A stretch of DNA of 64,000 nt from Rhodoblastus acidophilus (GCF_025961575.1 NZ_JAOQNX010000025.1:1-64000); one strand, 5' to 3'. Positions 1-9,362 are shown, counted from the first letter of the stretch. Numbers and translations: made by a program. The notes: generated from the letters alone by a model not told the origin.

Positions 1-211
1 TCACACCCAACACCCCGGCGCCCTCTGACGAAAGAACCCGGCAGAAAAGCACTTATCGGTCGCGGGAAACTGTTCAGACAACCGGGACCAGCTCTTTCCC
101 GCAACTTAAGCTTAAAGGTAGCGGAGGTCATCCAAGCCGTAGATGTCCCCTCGTGGAGAACTCGCGCGGTCGCGCCATGGAGGGATCAAAGAAGCCGGCT
201 CGGAGTTCTGT

Positions 212-508
212 ATGCTGCAATGCAACCAAGCCGTGGGGGCCGAAATCATGCGTCAAGAATTGATGCAATCGGTCGAAGCCATCTCGCTCCTTCAAAAGCA
301 CATCGCCCGGCAGCAAGAATTCATCGAAATCCTTGAGTCGACGGGCCACGTAAAGGCGGTCGAGGAGGCGCGTGCGCTGTTGGCGGCGATATGGGCTTCG
401 CATGATTTTCATGTCGTCTGTCGAGATCGAATATGCGCCACCTTGGCTCGGCTCGACGGCGCCGGTGGATGCGCTGAAACTGGAACTCGGGAGATGGCTG
501 GGGGTTAA
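212..508 (+). CDS. Small conserved helical protein
   Basis: A protein of about 98 residues if translation starts at 212, which has a GGAG six bases upstream; starts at 143 and 248 are also possible. The core has a heptad-like pattern (HIARQQE followed by EILESTGH and an LLAAIW helix ending in a DR-rich segment). Small proteins with this HIARQ / LE..GH / DRDRL layout are common in Hyphomicrobiales, often next to PAS or signalling genes, but I know no assigned function. It sits 21 bp upstream of a PAS protein on the same strand, so the two may be cotranscribed. Confidence 0.6.
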   Translation: MLQCNQAVGAEIMRQELMQSVEAISLLQKHIARQQEFIEILESTGHVKAVEEARALLAAIWASHDFHVVCRDRICATLARLDGAGGCAETGTREMAGG

Positions 509-529
509 TCAGCCAAGGTCGGGGAGAAA

Positions 530-1378
530 TTGCGCCCGGACGATCGGCTGAACGTCCGGGTTTTTCTTCGCACGCCTTCGGGCATTGTGATCAACGGACC
601 GCGCGTGGTCCGTCATGCGATCCCGAAATCCACGCAAGAAAACGATCGGAGCCTCGGCATGCGGAACTCGGCCAGCGGCGCCGGCGAACGCGCGATTCAG
701 GCGGTTGAAGGACGGTATCGCGATCGGCTTCACGCCGTCCCGGCACATATTGCGGTGATCGATAGAGAGGGCTGGATAAAACTCGGCAATTCAAAGTGGC
801 AAGCCTTCGCGAAGGAAAACGGCGGCCAAGCTGACGCCTATGTGGGACGCAATTACCTTGACGTTTGTCGAGTTTCAGCCCCGAGCGACTCTTATGCCCG
901 GACCGCTCTCGAAGGAATTTCCGCCGTTCTCGACGGCAGTTCCCCACTTTTCACATTGGAATACCCGTGCCACAGCCCATCCGTGCAGCGGTGGTTCCGG
1001 ATGGAAGTCGACCCACTGGATTTCAAGCGTGCAGTCGGCGGGATCGTTGCGCATCTCGATATTACCGAAAGCAAAATGAATGAATTGGCCTTACGGGATG
1101 CGGTCGAGAGCATTCAATCCGACCTTACCGCCACGCGCGACGAGCAAAGGAAAGGTCTCGGTGTAGGCAGCGTTGCGCCAGATGTGAATCATCAACGCAC
1201 TGATGAGAATATATTAGAGGATTTGATAATAGATGCTCATTTCCTTGCGACCAGAATGATATTGTTTGCGAGACGCAGTGGGTTTCCAGAAGGAATTGAC
1301 ACAGAATTCATCGCAAGCCTCCTAAATGAATGGGCATGGAATATTGGATCGGACCTGTTCAAGAGAAAGAACGGTTAA
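530..1378 (+). CDS. PAS-domain protein
   Basis: 282 residues if the TTG at 530 is used, preceded by GGGGAG; a start further in is possible because the first 60 residues look unstructured. A single PAS fold runs from about residue 65 to 180: it begins with a HAVPAHIAVIDREG segment and ends in the PAC-like GIVAHLDITESK. A short coiled linker follows, then a helical tail rich in hydrophobic residues (ILEDLIIDAHFLATRM). There is no kinase, GGDEF or HTH domain, so it is a sensor-only or adaptor protein. Ligand and partner are unknown; the hybrid kinase at 7.2-9.1 kb is a candidate partner only by location. Confidence 0.65.
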   Translation: MRPDDRLNVRVFLRTPSGIVINGPRVVRHAIPKSTQENDRSLGMRNSASGAGERAIQAVEGRYRDRLHAVPAHIAVIDREGWIKLGNSKWQAFAKENGGQADAYVGRNYLDVCRVSAPSDSYARTALEGISAVLDGSSPLFTLEYPCHSPSVQRWFRMEVDPLDFKRAVGGIVAHLDITESKMNELALRDAVESIQSDLTATRDEQRKGLGVGSVAPDVNHQRTDENILEDLIIDAHFLATRMILFARRSGFPEGIDTEFIASLLNEWAWNIGSDLFKRKNG

Positions 1379-1464
1379 ATCGGCCCGAGAAATCGGTCAT
1401 CTAAGCACAAAACAAGCTGTGTGCCCGCTGCCCAACCAATCAGTTCGGAGCGGCAATGCTCCCC

Positions 1465-2022
1465 TCATTCAGCCGGGGGAATCCTCGCTATCGTAGCTTT
1501 GGAAACGCCCAATAGCCGACCGAGATGGCGGACGCCTTCGCCCTTGGCCCGCTCGGACGCGACATATGCGCGCTGATCGGGGGTCAGTTTCGGCTTTCTG
1601 CCAAGCCGACCGCCGCGCTCCACATATCTCTTTCGGCCTTGAGTGGTTCTCGAAACGATGAGGCTTCTCTCGAATTCCGCCAGCCCGCCCAACACGGTGA
1701 TCATCAGGCGCCCGTGGGCGGTGGTCGTATCGCACCAAGCGTCGTGGATTGAGCGGAACTCGGCGCCGGACTTGCCGATCGCGTCCAATATGTTCAACAG
1801 GTCGCGCGTTGAACGGGCCAGCCTGTCGAGCCGGCAGCATGTCAGGCTCGACCCCGGATTAGCCGCGAGGGCCTTCAACGCTTTCGTCAGTTCCTTGCGG
1901 TCAGAACGGGCTCCGCTGACCTTCTCCTGAAAAATCTTCTCGCACCCGGCGGCGCGCAGTTCGTCGACTTGAGATTCAAGCGATTGGCCATCGGTTGAGA
2001 CGCGCGCGTATCCGTATTTCAT
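1465..2022 (-). CDS. Serine recombinase (resolvase/invertase family)
   Basis: 185 residues, the usual size for a small Tn3-type resolvase or invertase. The N-terminal catalytic domain opens with YARVSTDGQ, which carries the active-site serine near residue 9. It continues with the RLDRLARS signature and an LGGLAEFERSLI helix (E-helix region). A C-terminal HTH follows (about residues 145-182, ending VSKATIARI). It would carry out site-specific recombination at short inverted sites, usually resolving cointegrates or inverting DNA. The segment just upstream of its start holds repeated GTCTCA-type motifs, likely its binding sites. All key residues seen are intact, so it is probably active. Confidence 0.9.
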   Translation of the reverse strand: MKYGYARVSTDGQSLESQVDELRAAGCEKIFQEKVSGARSDRKELTKALKALAANPGSSLTCCRLDRLARSTRDLLNILDAIGKSGAEFRSIHDAWCDTTTAHGRLMITVLGGLAEFERSLIVSRTTQGRKRYVERGGRLGRKPKLTPDQRAYVASERAKGEGVRHLGRLLGVSKATIARIPPAE

Positions 2023-2028
2023 GCTGCA

Positions 2029-2112
2029 ATTATGAGACTATATTATGAGACAGTCAAGCCGCTGATTTTCAAGGCCAGAAGAACTGTCCCAGAATTGTTG
2101 AATTTTGAGACG
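2029..2112. repeat. Iterated motif upstream of resolvase (candidate res/operator)
   Basis: The 10-mer ATTATGAGAC occurs at 2029-2038 and again at 2042-2051, a 13-bp period, directly in front of the resolvase start at 2022. A third related copy, ATTTTGAGAC, lies at 2102-2111. It forms the right arm of an imperfect inverted repeat with TGTCCCAGAATT at 2085-2096 (9 of 12 positions pair). Serine resolvases bind short inverted repeats next to their own gene and repress themselves there, so these are candidate subsites. This is inferred from position and repetition only. Confidence 0.45.
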
Positions 2113-2266
2113 CTACCCGCGTGTGGTGGGGTCACTTGATGCGCTGGGATGCCGTCGCGCGATTTGAAACTCTTCGACGAGATGGCTTGCGCCGAACCGC
2201 GCCGATCGCGGCTACGGGTCGAGACCTGCCCGACGAGGCGGGCGCGAAAGGACATTTAGGCCCGCC

Positions 2267-2698
2267 TCAGTTCACTGCGAGTTGTGGCCAGTCGCCAGCA
2301 TTGACGTTGCTCTGCGACAGGCGAAAGACCCCCGGCCACCCACGACAAGGGATGAAATCCACGCTGCGCGGGTTTGAAAAGACAATACCCATCGGTCCCT
2401 CAAACCAAGGCGAATAGGATTTCGCGACGACCGCCTCCACTTTCACCGTGCCAATGATGCCGCCCAGCAACAATTTGTCTAAGTCGGGCGGTCGTCGCGC
2501 TTTGATGCTGCGCATGAATGCGAGGGATGCATCGTAATCCGGCTTCGTCAGGTTTGACGATGCATGAATAGCAATGCGCTGGCCGATTAGCTTACGAAGC
2601 TGTCCTGCCACCGATGATGAGCGGTTCTCGACGTTCTTCTGGCCGAAGATCACGGCCCAAGCCCATGGCTGCCGTATAGAAATCGCGCAGACTTCCAA
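2267..2698 (-). CDS. ASCH-domain protein
   Basis: 143 residues. The start MEVCAISIRQPWAWAV followed by VENRS is the hallmark of ASCH-superfamily proteins, beta-barrel domains related to PUA that are thought to bind RNA or modified nucleotides. Later core strands include QRIAIHAS (residues 40-47) and GGIIGTVKVEAVV (about 79-91). ASCH proteins occur on many islands and phages and a few have nuclease or amidohydrolase activity; no precise role can be assigned here. A degraded second copy lies at 16966-17190 in the same orientation, so the gene was duplicated within the island. Confidence 0.8.
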   Translation of the reverse strand: MEVCAISIRQPWAWAVIFGQKNVENRSSSVAGQLRKLIGQRIAIHASSNLTKPDYDASLAFMRSIKARRPPDLDKLLLGGIIGTVKVEAVVAKSYSPWFEGPMGIVFSNPRSVDFIPCRGWPGVFRLSQSNVNAGDWPQLAVN

Positions 2699-2767
2699 CG
2701 GGTTGGCTCCTTCTTACAGTTCGGATCAGCACGCGGCGGCGCCATAGCCGTTGTCGCCAATGTCCCG

Positions 2768-3262
2768 CTATTTGCGCCCGGCAATGCCTTTCCCATAGCC
2801 GCCGACAGGCTTCGGTTTGCCAGAGCCGACGGCAGGTCGCGATGGTTTAAATCGGCTTTCCGGCTTTGCCACCAATGCGATGCGTTCTTGAATCATGGCC
2901 CAAGGCACGGCGCGGCGAAAGGCGCCGCATTGCGACGCAGACCTCGCGCCAGCGGTTTTCACATCTTCACAGGCGGAAACCAAAATTGCCCTTGGAACTC
3001 CCAAGGCTTCGGCGAGCCAAACCAGTCCCGGCGCACATTGGAAATGGTTATAGATAAACTCGGCGGACCGATTGGACCAGTTGGCGCGGCCATAAACGCC
3101 CGGCCCGTCGTATTCCTTCAACCAACCGTCCAAATGCTCTTTCTGCGAGGAATACCACGGCGCCTTGGCTCCGGGTTTCCGAAGGTCTGCTTCAAGTTTC
3201 AAATGGATAGGGCCGCTTTCATCAAGCCGCCGCACGACGTCGCGAAGTTCCGATGGTCGCAT
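2768..3262 (-). CDS. Hypothetical protein
   Basis: 164 residues on the same strand as the ASCH gene and 69 bp upstream of it. I do not recognise the family. The central part (AEFIYNHFQCAPGLVWLAEALG, about residues 67-88) looks like a well-packed helical core, and the C-terminus is basic and glycine-rich (KPVGGYGKGIAGRK), a composition often seen in nucleic-acid-binding tails. An arginine-rich N-terminus starts MRPSELRDVVRRLD. It may form a two-gene unit with the ASCH gene. Coding potential rests on length and amino-acid composition. Confidence 0.5.
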   Translation of the reverse strand: MRPSELRDVVRRLDESGPIHLKLEADLRKPGAKAPWYSSQKEHLDGWLKEYDGPGVYGRANWSNRSAEFIYNHFQCAPGLVWLAEALGVPRAILVSACEDVKTAGARSASQCGAFRRAVPWAMIQERIALVAKPESRFKPSRPAVGSGKPKPVGGYGKGIAGRK

Positions 3263-4758
3263 GGGGTCAAACCGTATGCTGAAATATTATCAGCGTAAGC
3301 TTCCCTCGGCTGCGTGAAAAGCGAATTTGCAGCTTCAGCCTCGACCCATGGCTTGCGACATGCGCCACTATGTGGCGCAGCCCGGACGTTGATCCACGGA
3401 ACGCTGGCCCGGTCAGAAATGGCTCACCGATATTCGAATATCGCGTTTTCGAAGGGATCAGTCATTTCAATTTTGTGTCGAACTTTCCTGCGAAATCAGG
3501 TTGCGAAATCTCCGTCGAACTCGTGCGCGCCCATGTGCTCGCCGCATCGAGTTCTCATTTCCGTCACGGGCTCCAAAAGGTTTTTCGCTTCAAAGCGGCA
3601 TTATTTTCATCTGGCGGCATACGAATCGGCGAATTGATCCGATTAATTTAGCCATCAACCGCGCATTTGGGTGAATTCATTTAGGGTTGCCTTGCTTCGG
3701 CACATGGCGCGTCGCGCGCCATGCGCTCGCGTCGGCAAACCCTAATTTCCTTCGCACGCTCAACGGTTTTCTCGCGTTGCTCGAAAACCATTTCGCTTGC
3801 TCGGAAATTTATTCCGTTCAATTCCGTCGTAATAATTATTTGCATTTTGATTTCTCATCTGATTTCGGAGCGATGTCTTTTCTCCCCCCTTCCAAAACCA
3901 AATATAATGGAAATGGAAAGGGGGAGAGTTCATAATGGACTTGGGTTCTGACCCCATCGCATAATGCCGACTTGGCCACTTAGGGATTTTAAACCCGGCT
4001 GGCGGTTTCCCGAATACCAGCATGTAGCGGCCCTCTCCGGTCCTCGCCTCACGTAGACTCAAGTTCGGAGTTTTTTCGGATTTTCAATGTGGCGTAACAC
4101 CCTTTTTCATTGCCGACTCCTGCCTTGGCGTAGACTTCATCAGACCAAACGGTTATCAATTTCTTTGGAAATTGAAGCGCGATCCAACGGGCCAGTCTTG
4201 ACGACCGGTTGGATCGGGACGAGCGTCAAATTCATCAAGACGGACTCGTCCTCTTTATCATATTGCCTTTCCGGGTCATTCTCCCGATGGGGCCGTTTAG
4301 AGAGACACCCGCGCTTGGAGTTTGTCTCAATTCCGCCATGTCGGCCCGTCTGCCTTATTGCTCCCGGTCGGGCGACGCGCCGCAGCTACGTCTAAATGTC
4401 CCGGTGCTCATTCGGGGTGGAATAAACCCCCGTAATTCCTGAACGGATATGTGATATAAACTATTTATAACACGCAATAAACCCGATAGTCAATATATTT
4501 AATCAAGCGCAATCGTTATTTTTTGGATACGGTCTTAGAAAGAAGCATCAAAGACTGAACGGTTCGTGCATCGAGCCGATCCTCGCCCTTAATTCATCGG
4601 ACGTTCTTCAAGAAATTGGCGCGATTTGCTTTGGATATGTGATCTCGCCTCGTGCTTGCTGGGACGGAGCTTACCCGACCACTGGGGCCGAAGCTTGCGG
4701 CGAAGCCTTGGCTGTGTTTAGATTCGTATGAAATTCAATACGATTCTGGACACGCTCA
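3263..4758. other. 1.5-kb region without a convincing gene
   Basis: Only short overlapping reading frames of 70-110 codons are open here. Their compositions are unlike protein (rich in Ser, Arg, Cys and His with no recurrent fold pattern) and none has a good ribosome binding site. GC content falls, with AT-rich runs at 3780-3870 and 4440-4530. The stretch is probably decayed island DNA. The only distinct structure I see is the hairpin at 3882-3926. Confidence 0.5.
3882..3926. repeat. Inverted repeat (hairpin)
   Basis: CTCCCCCCTTCC at 3882-3893 pairs with GGAAAGGGGGAG at 3915-3926, with one mismatch across 12 positions and a 21-base loop. It could be a terminator relic or a recombination site. 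No gene ends close by, so its role is open. Confidence 0.4.
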
Positions 4759-5703
4759 TTGCTTGGAAAAATGTTCCGCGCCCATCGGGAGGCCCATGGG
4801 CTGTCTCGCCAGAAGGTTAGTGAACTTTCCGGCCTATCTCCTGCTCAACTTTACCGCCTTGAAGCGCGCAACGAGGCGACCCTCAAGACTTTTGAACTCG
4901 GCGCCGCCGCGATCGGCCTTGATTTCAAGCATTTGGTCGCCGCCCCGACACTGGGCGGCCAGATTAAAGCGGAGCGCACCAAGCAAGGGCTCAGCTTGAG
5001 GACACTGTCGGCGATGACAGGCGTCAGCGTCGGCACCATCAGACGCATAGAGCGTGACGAGGCACACATCGCGAGTGCGGCCAAGATTATGTTTTCGCTT
5101 TCGCCTCAAGCCGCGCCGAAGACGGTTCGACGTGGACCAATAGTTCGAAACCGCGACGTCCAGTTGACGCCTCCTGACCTTCTCGATCAGCTACGCGAAC
5201 TTTTCGGACCAGTGTGTCTAGACCCTTGCGGCAACAATAAAAGCTTTGTGGACGCGAAAACAACGTATTATGAATACCAAGACGGCCTGAGCCTTCCATG
5301 GAAGGGGCATTTTTGCTTCGCAAATCCTCCTTTTAGTGCCATGGCGCCGTGGTTGCTCCGCGCGCATCAGGCATGGAAGTCTGGTGACGTGAAGCGGGTC
5401 GTCTTGCTGCTGCCGATCCGGGCGATCGGCAGCCGCGCGTTTATGAGCGTGGCGCATGACGCGCTTGTCTTTGTGCTGCCGAAGCGTCTGCGGTTCTGGT
5501 CAGCCCAGACCCGTCAGCCGATGCGCGTGACCGCGCCCATGCCTTCGATCGTGGTTCTGTTCGGCGACGAACTTGCGCGGCAAGCGGCCCGCTCGTTGTG
5601 GGGGAATTTCCAATTCACCGCGACCGATCCCGCGAATGTGGACCATCCTGCCGAGACGGGGAGTCGCCCTGTTTCGGTTTCGCAGAATTCACTATTGTCA
5701 TAA
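4759..5703 (+). CDS. Double HTH_XRE + phage-type DNA N6-adenine methyltransferase fusion
   Basis: 314 residues from a TTG start (an ATG at 4771 is the alternative). Two Cro/C1-type helix-turn-helix domains come first: about residues 3-58 (GLSRQKVSELSGLSPAQLYRLE) and 64-110 (GLSLRTLSAMTGVSVGTIRRIE). The rest (about 132-290) matches the phage Dam-like family: LTPPDLLDQL, then CLDPCG, then DGLSLPWKG and the catalytic motif NPPF near residue 190, followed by a VVLLLP strand. It would methylate adenine N6 at a sequence I cannot predict. Methylases of this family are normally single-domain phage proteins; two specific DNA-binding domains at the N-terminus suggest targeting or autoregulation. The AT-rich upstream region is a likely operator. 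Confidence 0.8.
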   Translation: MLGKMFRAHREAHGLSRQKVSELSGLSPAQLYRLEARNEATLKTFELGAAAIGLDFKHLVAAPTLGGQIKAERTKQGLSLRTLSAMTGVSVGTIRRIERDEAHIASAAKIMFSLSPQAAPKTVRRGPIVRNRDVQLTPPDLLDQLRELFGPVCLDPCGNNKSFVDAKTTYYEYQDGLSLPWKGHFCFANPPFSAMAPWLLRAHQAWKSGDVKRVVLLLPIRAIGSRAFMSVAHDALVFVLPKRLRFWSAQTRQPMRVTAPMPSIVVLFGDELARQAARSLWGNFQFTATDPANVDHPAETGSRPVSVSQNSLLS

Positions 5704-6025
5704 TCCGTCTGTCGGCAAATCGACGCAAATCAGTCCGTCAAGAAAATTTTCGATCCGGGGCGCATGGACGTCTTATGGGGGAGATGCGCTGTGATGCGCA
5801 GGAAATAATGCTTGACGTTGCTTTTGCTCCCGCATTACAACATCTTTAACATTACATACAACATTGACATTGCCGTCGATAGATGTAATAATGGTTGCAT
5901 AGTTTGCTGAGGCGATTTCTCCTATCATTCTCGAAGAGTGCATGACGGCTCGGGCGTGAGTTCGATGCATACCCGTTTTGCAGAAAAGATTCATGCAGTG
6001 GATAGATTGTCGCGAGGCTCGTGCA

Positions 6026-6589
6026 ATGTCGTTTTCATACCATACAAAAAGACCTTCAGGCGAGTATGATCGTTTCGATGAAATTCCGAAATACATACCG
6101 ACAAATATCGCAAGCATTGAATGGAATGGCGTGCATATAAAGCGTGCAATAGATGCTATATTTCCTGCTCGCATAGCAGTGGATTGTAATTTTGCGTGGC
6201 CAAAGCTAATTGAGACATTTGAGTGTCCGCTTGTGATGCAATGGCCCCCTTATTCAATCGGTGAGAGACGTTTGCTGATGGCCAACGTGAAAAAATCATA
6301 CAGTCATTATGGCCCAATCGACAAACAGAAATCCGTGACGTGGGGCGTCATGGACGTTTCCGAGGCTTTTGAAAAGAAATCAGACGCGGATGCATACAGA
6401 AAGCAAGAATGGCCAGAAGCGAAGTTAAGCAGAACTAGCAAAAGCGGACTAATATATTTTAGGAATTTCACAGACGGCATTCCGAGCGACCACTGCGAGT
6501 CGCGTGGTGAAACCATATGGACAATTAAGGCGAGATATCTTTGTTTTCGGAGTGACGCTGATGCTGTGATTGCCAAAATGCTCTTATGA
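6026..6589 (+). CDS. Hypothetical protein, low GC
   Basis: 187 residues from the ATG at 6026, chosen because GAGG lies eight bases upstream; an in-frame extension to 5978 exists. The composition is that of a soluble globular protein (many aromatics, Lys, Asp: YDRFDEIPKYIPTN, VMQWPPYSIGERR). The base composition is clearly more AT-rich than neighbouring genes, a sign of separate acquisition. I do not recognise any domain. It is isolated, with about 320 bp of gap on the left counting from the methylase gene and a decayed region on the right. Confidence 0.5.
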   Translation: MSFSYHTKRPSGEYDRFDEIPKYIPTNIASIEWNGVHIKRAIDAIFPARIAVDCNFAWPKLIETFECPLVMQWPPYSIGERRLLMANVKKSYSHYGPIDKQKSVTWGVMDVSEAFEKKSDADAYRKQEWPEAKLSRTSKSGLIYFRNFTDGIPSDHCESRGETIWTIKARYLCFRSDADAVIAKMLL

Positions 6590-7156
6590 GCCGCCTCTAA
6601 TACCGCGCTAAGTTCAAAGGCACTCGACCGGCAAGAACGGGTAGAATTAGTTGTTTCTTGCCCAAGTGGATAGGTGCCCGCCGGTCATCGGCGAGGAGCA
6701 GTTGCGGAAGCGGCTGCGTCGGCGGCAAGGAAGGGCGTGACGAACTCAGCCGAACGGTCTCCACCAGTAAGCCACTCCGCCAAAAAGTTCGCGTAACGAT
6801 CCGGGCTTCACGGGCTTCTCAATCTCGACCAGCACCATCGCCGCGATTCCGCGCTGCAAGCATGTCGCCGCCATCCTCTTCCGCGCAGCCGAAGCCGGCG
6901 GTGATCGCCTTTATCATCGCCTTTTCGGCCTTGATGATCACGACACGCTCTTTCACGGCGAGTGTATAGCCTCTGTGGAGGTTGAGCTTACCTTTCAGCG
7001 ACATGGCTTCACAGCGAACGCTCATGCATGAGTCCTGCGCCCCAAGCCGGGCTGGCGCGCCGAATGGGCCGATCGCTTCCGCAAACGTTGACTCTTTCTT
7101 CGATCAGTGCGCGCGCGACATAGAAATCGCGGCTGGATCGGCCCGGCGGTCCGTCG
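6590..7156. other. Gap with only a possible broken small gene
   Basis: No intact gene is convincing between the hypothetical protein and the hybrid kinase. The minus strand contains two frame-shifted coding-like pieces, listed separately at 6746-7025. The remainder shows no RNA-gene or promoter pattern that I can support. Confidence 0.4.
6746..7025 (-). pseudogene. Possible frameshifted small gene
   Basis: Reading from 7025 leftwards, the first frame encodes a protein-like stretch (LKGKLNLHRGYTLAVKERVV, then KAMIKAITAGFG) and stops at 6819. The overlapping next frame carries a second protein-like stretch (AAMVLVEIEKPVKPGSLREL) to a stop at 6746-6748. Joined by a one-base shift near 6865 they would give one protein of about 90 residues. 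I do not recognise the family; the KP near the end recalls the tail of receiver domains, but that is weak. It could also be chance. Confidence 0.25.
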
Positions 7157-9106
7157 TCAGCTTCGCAACAACGTCGCCAATTTGCGCGCCAACTCGTGGG
7201 GATTGACGGGCTTGTGCAACATCTCAAATCCACTGGTATAAACTTGGCTAATCCGCTCGGGTGCGGTGTCGCCAGTAACGATCAACGTCGGGATCGTGCG
7301 TCCAGCGCGCGCGGCGATCTCGATGGCGGTTTCGGTGCCGGACAACCCGGCGCCCAAGCGGTGATCGGCAATCACGAGGTCAAATCGCCAACCTTCCCGT
7401 TCTCCGACCTCGATTGCCTCCTCCCCGGACTCGACACCGATAACTTCGCAATTCCAGCTTCCAAGGAGCAATTCGAGCCCGGCACGGACCTTGGGATCAT
7501 CCTCAATCACCATTATGCGCCGCCCGGTGACGGTCTCTGCGGCGGCTGATGGAGCGGAAACTACAAAGAGCGGATCAGCGATGGGCACTGTAAGCGTGAA
7601 CCATGTTCCCCGCCCTTCACGAGACCGCACCTGCAAATCGGCCCCAATCAGGCGAACGAGCCGGCTGACGATGGCAAGGCCCAGTCCAAGCCCTTGCCTC
7701 TGATCTCGCCCCGGATTGGCGACCTGATAGAACTCCTCAAAGATGTGCGTAAGCTTGTCCGCCGGGACGCCGACGCCGCTGTCCACGATGTCGATTCGAA
7801 TTCGGTCTCCGCGCTGACGGGCGCCGATGAGCAGGCCGCCGCGATCCGTGTAGCGGATGGCGTTTTCGATTAAATTTCGCAGGATGCGCTCAAGTAGCGC
7901 GGCGTCCGTTCGGGCATGCAGGTCAGGTTGGAAACGACAACGAAGCCTCAGATTCTTCTGCTCACATTCGAGCGTATAGCCGTCGCACAGGCGACGGAGC
8001 ATCCCGTCCACCGCAACGCTCTCCAACTGTGGCGCCACGACGCCCGCATCAACGCGTGAGATGTCGAGGATGCTGGTGAGCAGCGATTGCAGCCCGACCA
8101 GCGCGGACTCCATCATACCGACGGCCTTTTCAACCGTCTCCGCTCCGGCTTTCGGGTTTTTTATGACTGCAAGCAAAAGGACGAGTGCTTGCACAGGTTG
8201 GCGCAGGTCATGGCTGGCGGTGGCCAAGAACTTGGAGCGGGCGAGCAAGGCTCGGTCCCCCTCGGCCTTAGCGATCTTTAGGGCATTCTCCGCTCTTTTC
8301 TGTTCGGTGATCTCACTGACCGTAGCGTTAACTCCGGTGATATTCCCCGCATGATCTTCGAATGGGTAAAGGCTCAATAGCCAATGGCGCGAGAAAAAAT
8401 CATCCTCTTGGCTCTCAGTGCTAAACTCTCGCTCAAAGATGGGTTCTCCGGTATCAAGGACCTGTTTGTATAAAGCTTCAAGTCGTCGCCCAAAATCACC
8501 CAGAACCTCACTTAATGTGCGCCCAATATGAGCCTCAACAGATATTCCATTAACTGACGCAAGATATTTGTTAATCATTACGAATCGCAAATCGCGATCA
8601 ATGAAGCAAAGGCCGACGGGAGCCGTATCATATACCCTTGCAAGCTTTTGGTTGGCTGCTTTAATGCTTGTGATATCGGCTGATACGCACACAATGCCGA
8701 TAACCGACCCATTACCGACGCAAAGCGGCGCCTTGGTTGACCGAAACGTCCGCGTGCCCTGATCGGGTGTATCCCATATTTCCTCGATCACCTCGGGAAT
8801 GCGGGTCTGCATGATGCGCCGGTCGTTCGCCATGACGGTAGCGGCCTGCTCCGGATCGGAGTGTAAATCGGCGTCGGTATGGCCGAGCACATCATCCGCG
8901 CTCTTTCCGATCACCCTGAGAACCGTCGGATTCGCGTAAATAAAGCGACCATTCAAGTCTTTAGCGTAGATCGCGTCTGACGAAAGATCACCAATAGCCT
9001 TGAGGAGCGCGGTTGTCGGATGATCCTCAGTCCCGAGAACGGTAATCTTCCCGACCAATGACTCAGCCTCCAGAAAAATTTCGCCATGCCCTCGCCCACA
9101 CGGCAA
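7157..9106 (-). CDS. Soluble hybrid histidine kinase (PAS-PAS-HisKA-HATPase-REC)
   Basis: 649 residues without any membrane segment or signal peptide. PAS1 spans about 35-150 (DAIYAKDLNGRFIYANP, ends VSADITSIKA). PAS2 spans about 155-270 (TAPVGLCFIDRDLRFVMINK). The dimerisation/phosphoacceptor domain carries His299 in SHDLRQP. The ATPase domain has the N-box NLIENAIRYT (411-420), the DSGVGVP G1 box (442-448) and GLGLGLAIV (472-480). A C-terminal receiver follows, with acidic residues IEDD (534-537), phosphoacceptor Asp581 and Lys632. This domain order resembles cytosolic FixL/NahK-like hybrid kinases. The signal is unknown. No dedicated response regulator is visible nearby, so output may pass through a phosphotransfer protein elsewhere. 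Confidence 0.9.
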   Translation of the reverse strand: MPCGRGHGEIFLEAESLVGKITVLGTEDHPTTALLKAIGDLSSDAIYAKDLNGRFIYANPTVLRVIGKSADDVLGHTDADLHSDPEQAATVMANDRRIMQTRIPEVIEEIWDTPDQGTRTFRSTKAPLCVGNGSVIGIVCVSADITSIKAANQKLARVYDTAPVGLCFIDRDLRFVMINKYLASVNGISVEAHIGRTLSEVLGDFGRRLEALYKQVLDTGEPIFEREFSTESQEDDFFSRHWLLSLYPFEDHAGNITGVNATVSEITEQKRAENALKIAKAEGDRALLARSKFLATASHDLRQPVQALVLLLAVIKNPKAGAETVEKAVGMMESALVGLQSLLTSILDISRVDAGVVAPQLESVAVDGMLRRLCDGYTLECEQKNLRLRCRFQPDLHARTDAALLERILRNLIENAIRYTDRGGLLIGARQRGDRIRIDIVDSGVGVPADKLTHIFEEFYQVANPGRDQRQGLGLGLAIVSRLVRLIGADLQVRSREGRGTWFTLTVPIADPLFVVSAPSAAAETVTGRRIMVIEDDPKVRAGLELLLGSWNCEVIGVESGEEAIEVGEREGWRFDLVIADHRLGAGLSGTETAIEIAARAGRTIPTLIVTGDTAPERISQVYTSGFEMLHKPVNPHELARKLATLLRS

Positions 9107-9362
9107 CGCTCATGTTAGCGCATGGAATTCAACAACGGGAGACGCATTTCTCGGCTGTGGCGATGTGCGCTCGATCAAGTTCGATGTGACCGGCTGCCGC
9201 GACACTCCCGCCCGCGCGCCCGGCGAGTTCGTTGCTTCTGAATCCGTGTTTGCACCGGCCCCGACGGGCGCACGGCGAGAAGCGATCCCGCCCACGCCCT
9301 CGCGGGCAAACCGTTTTGTCGCGGGTCCATCAGGTCAGTGTCCAGCTTTCATAAATACGATC

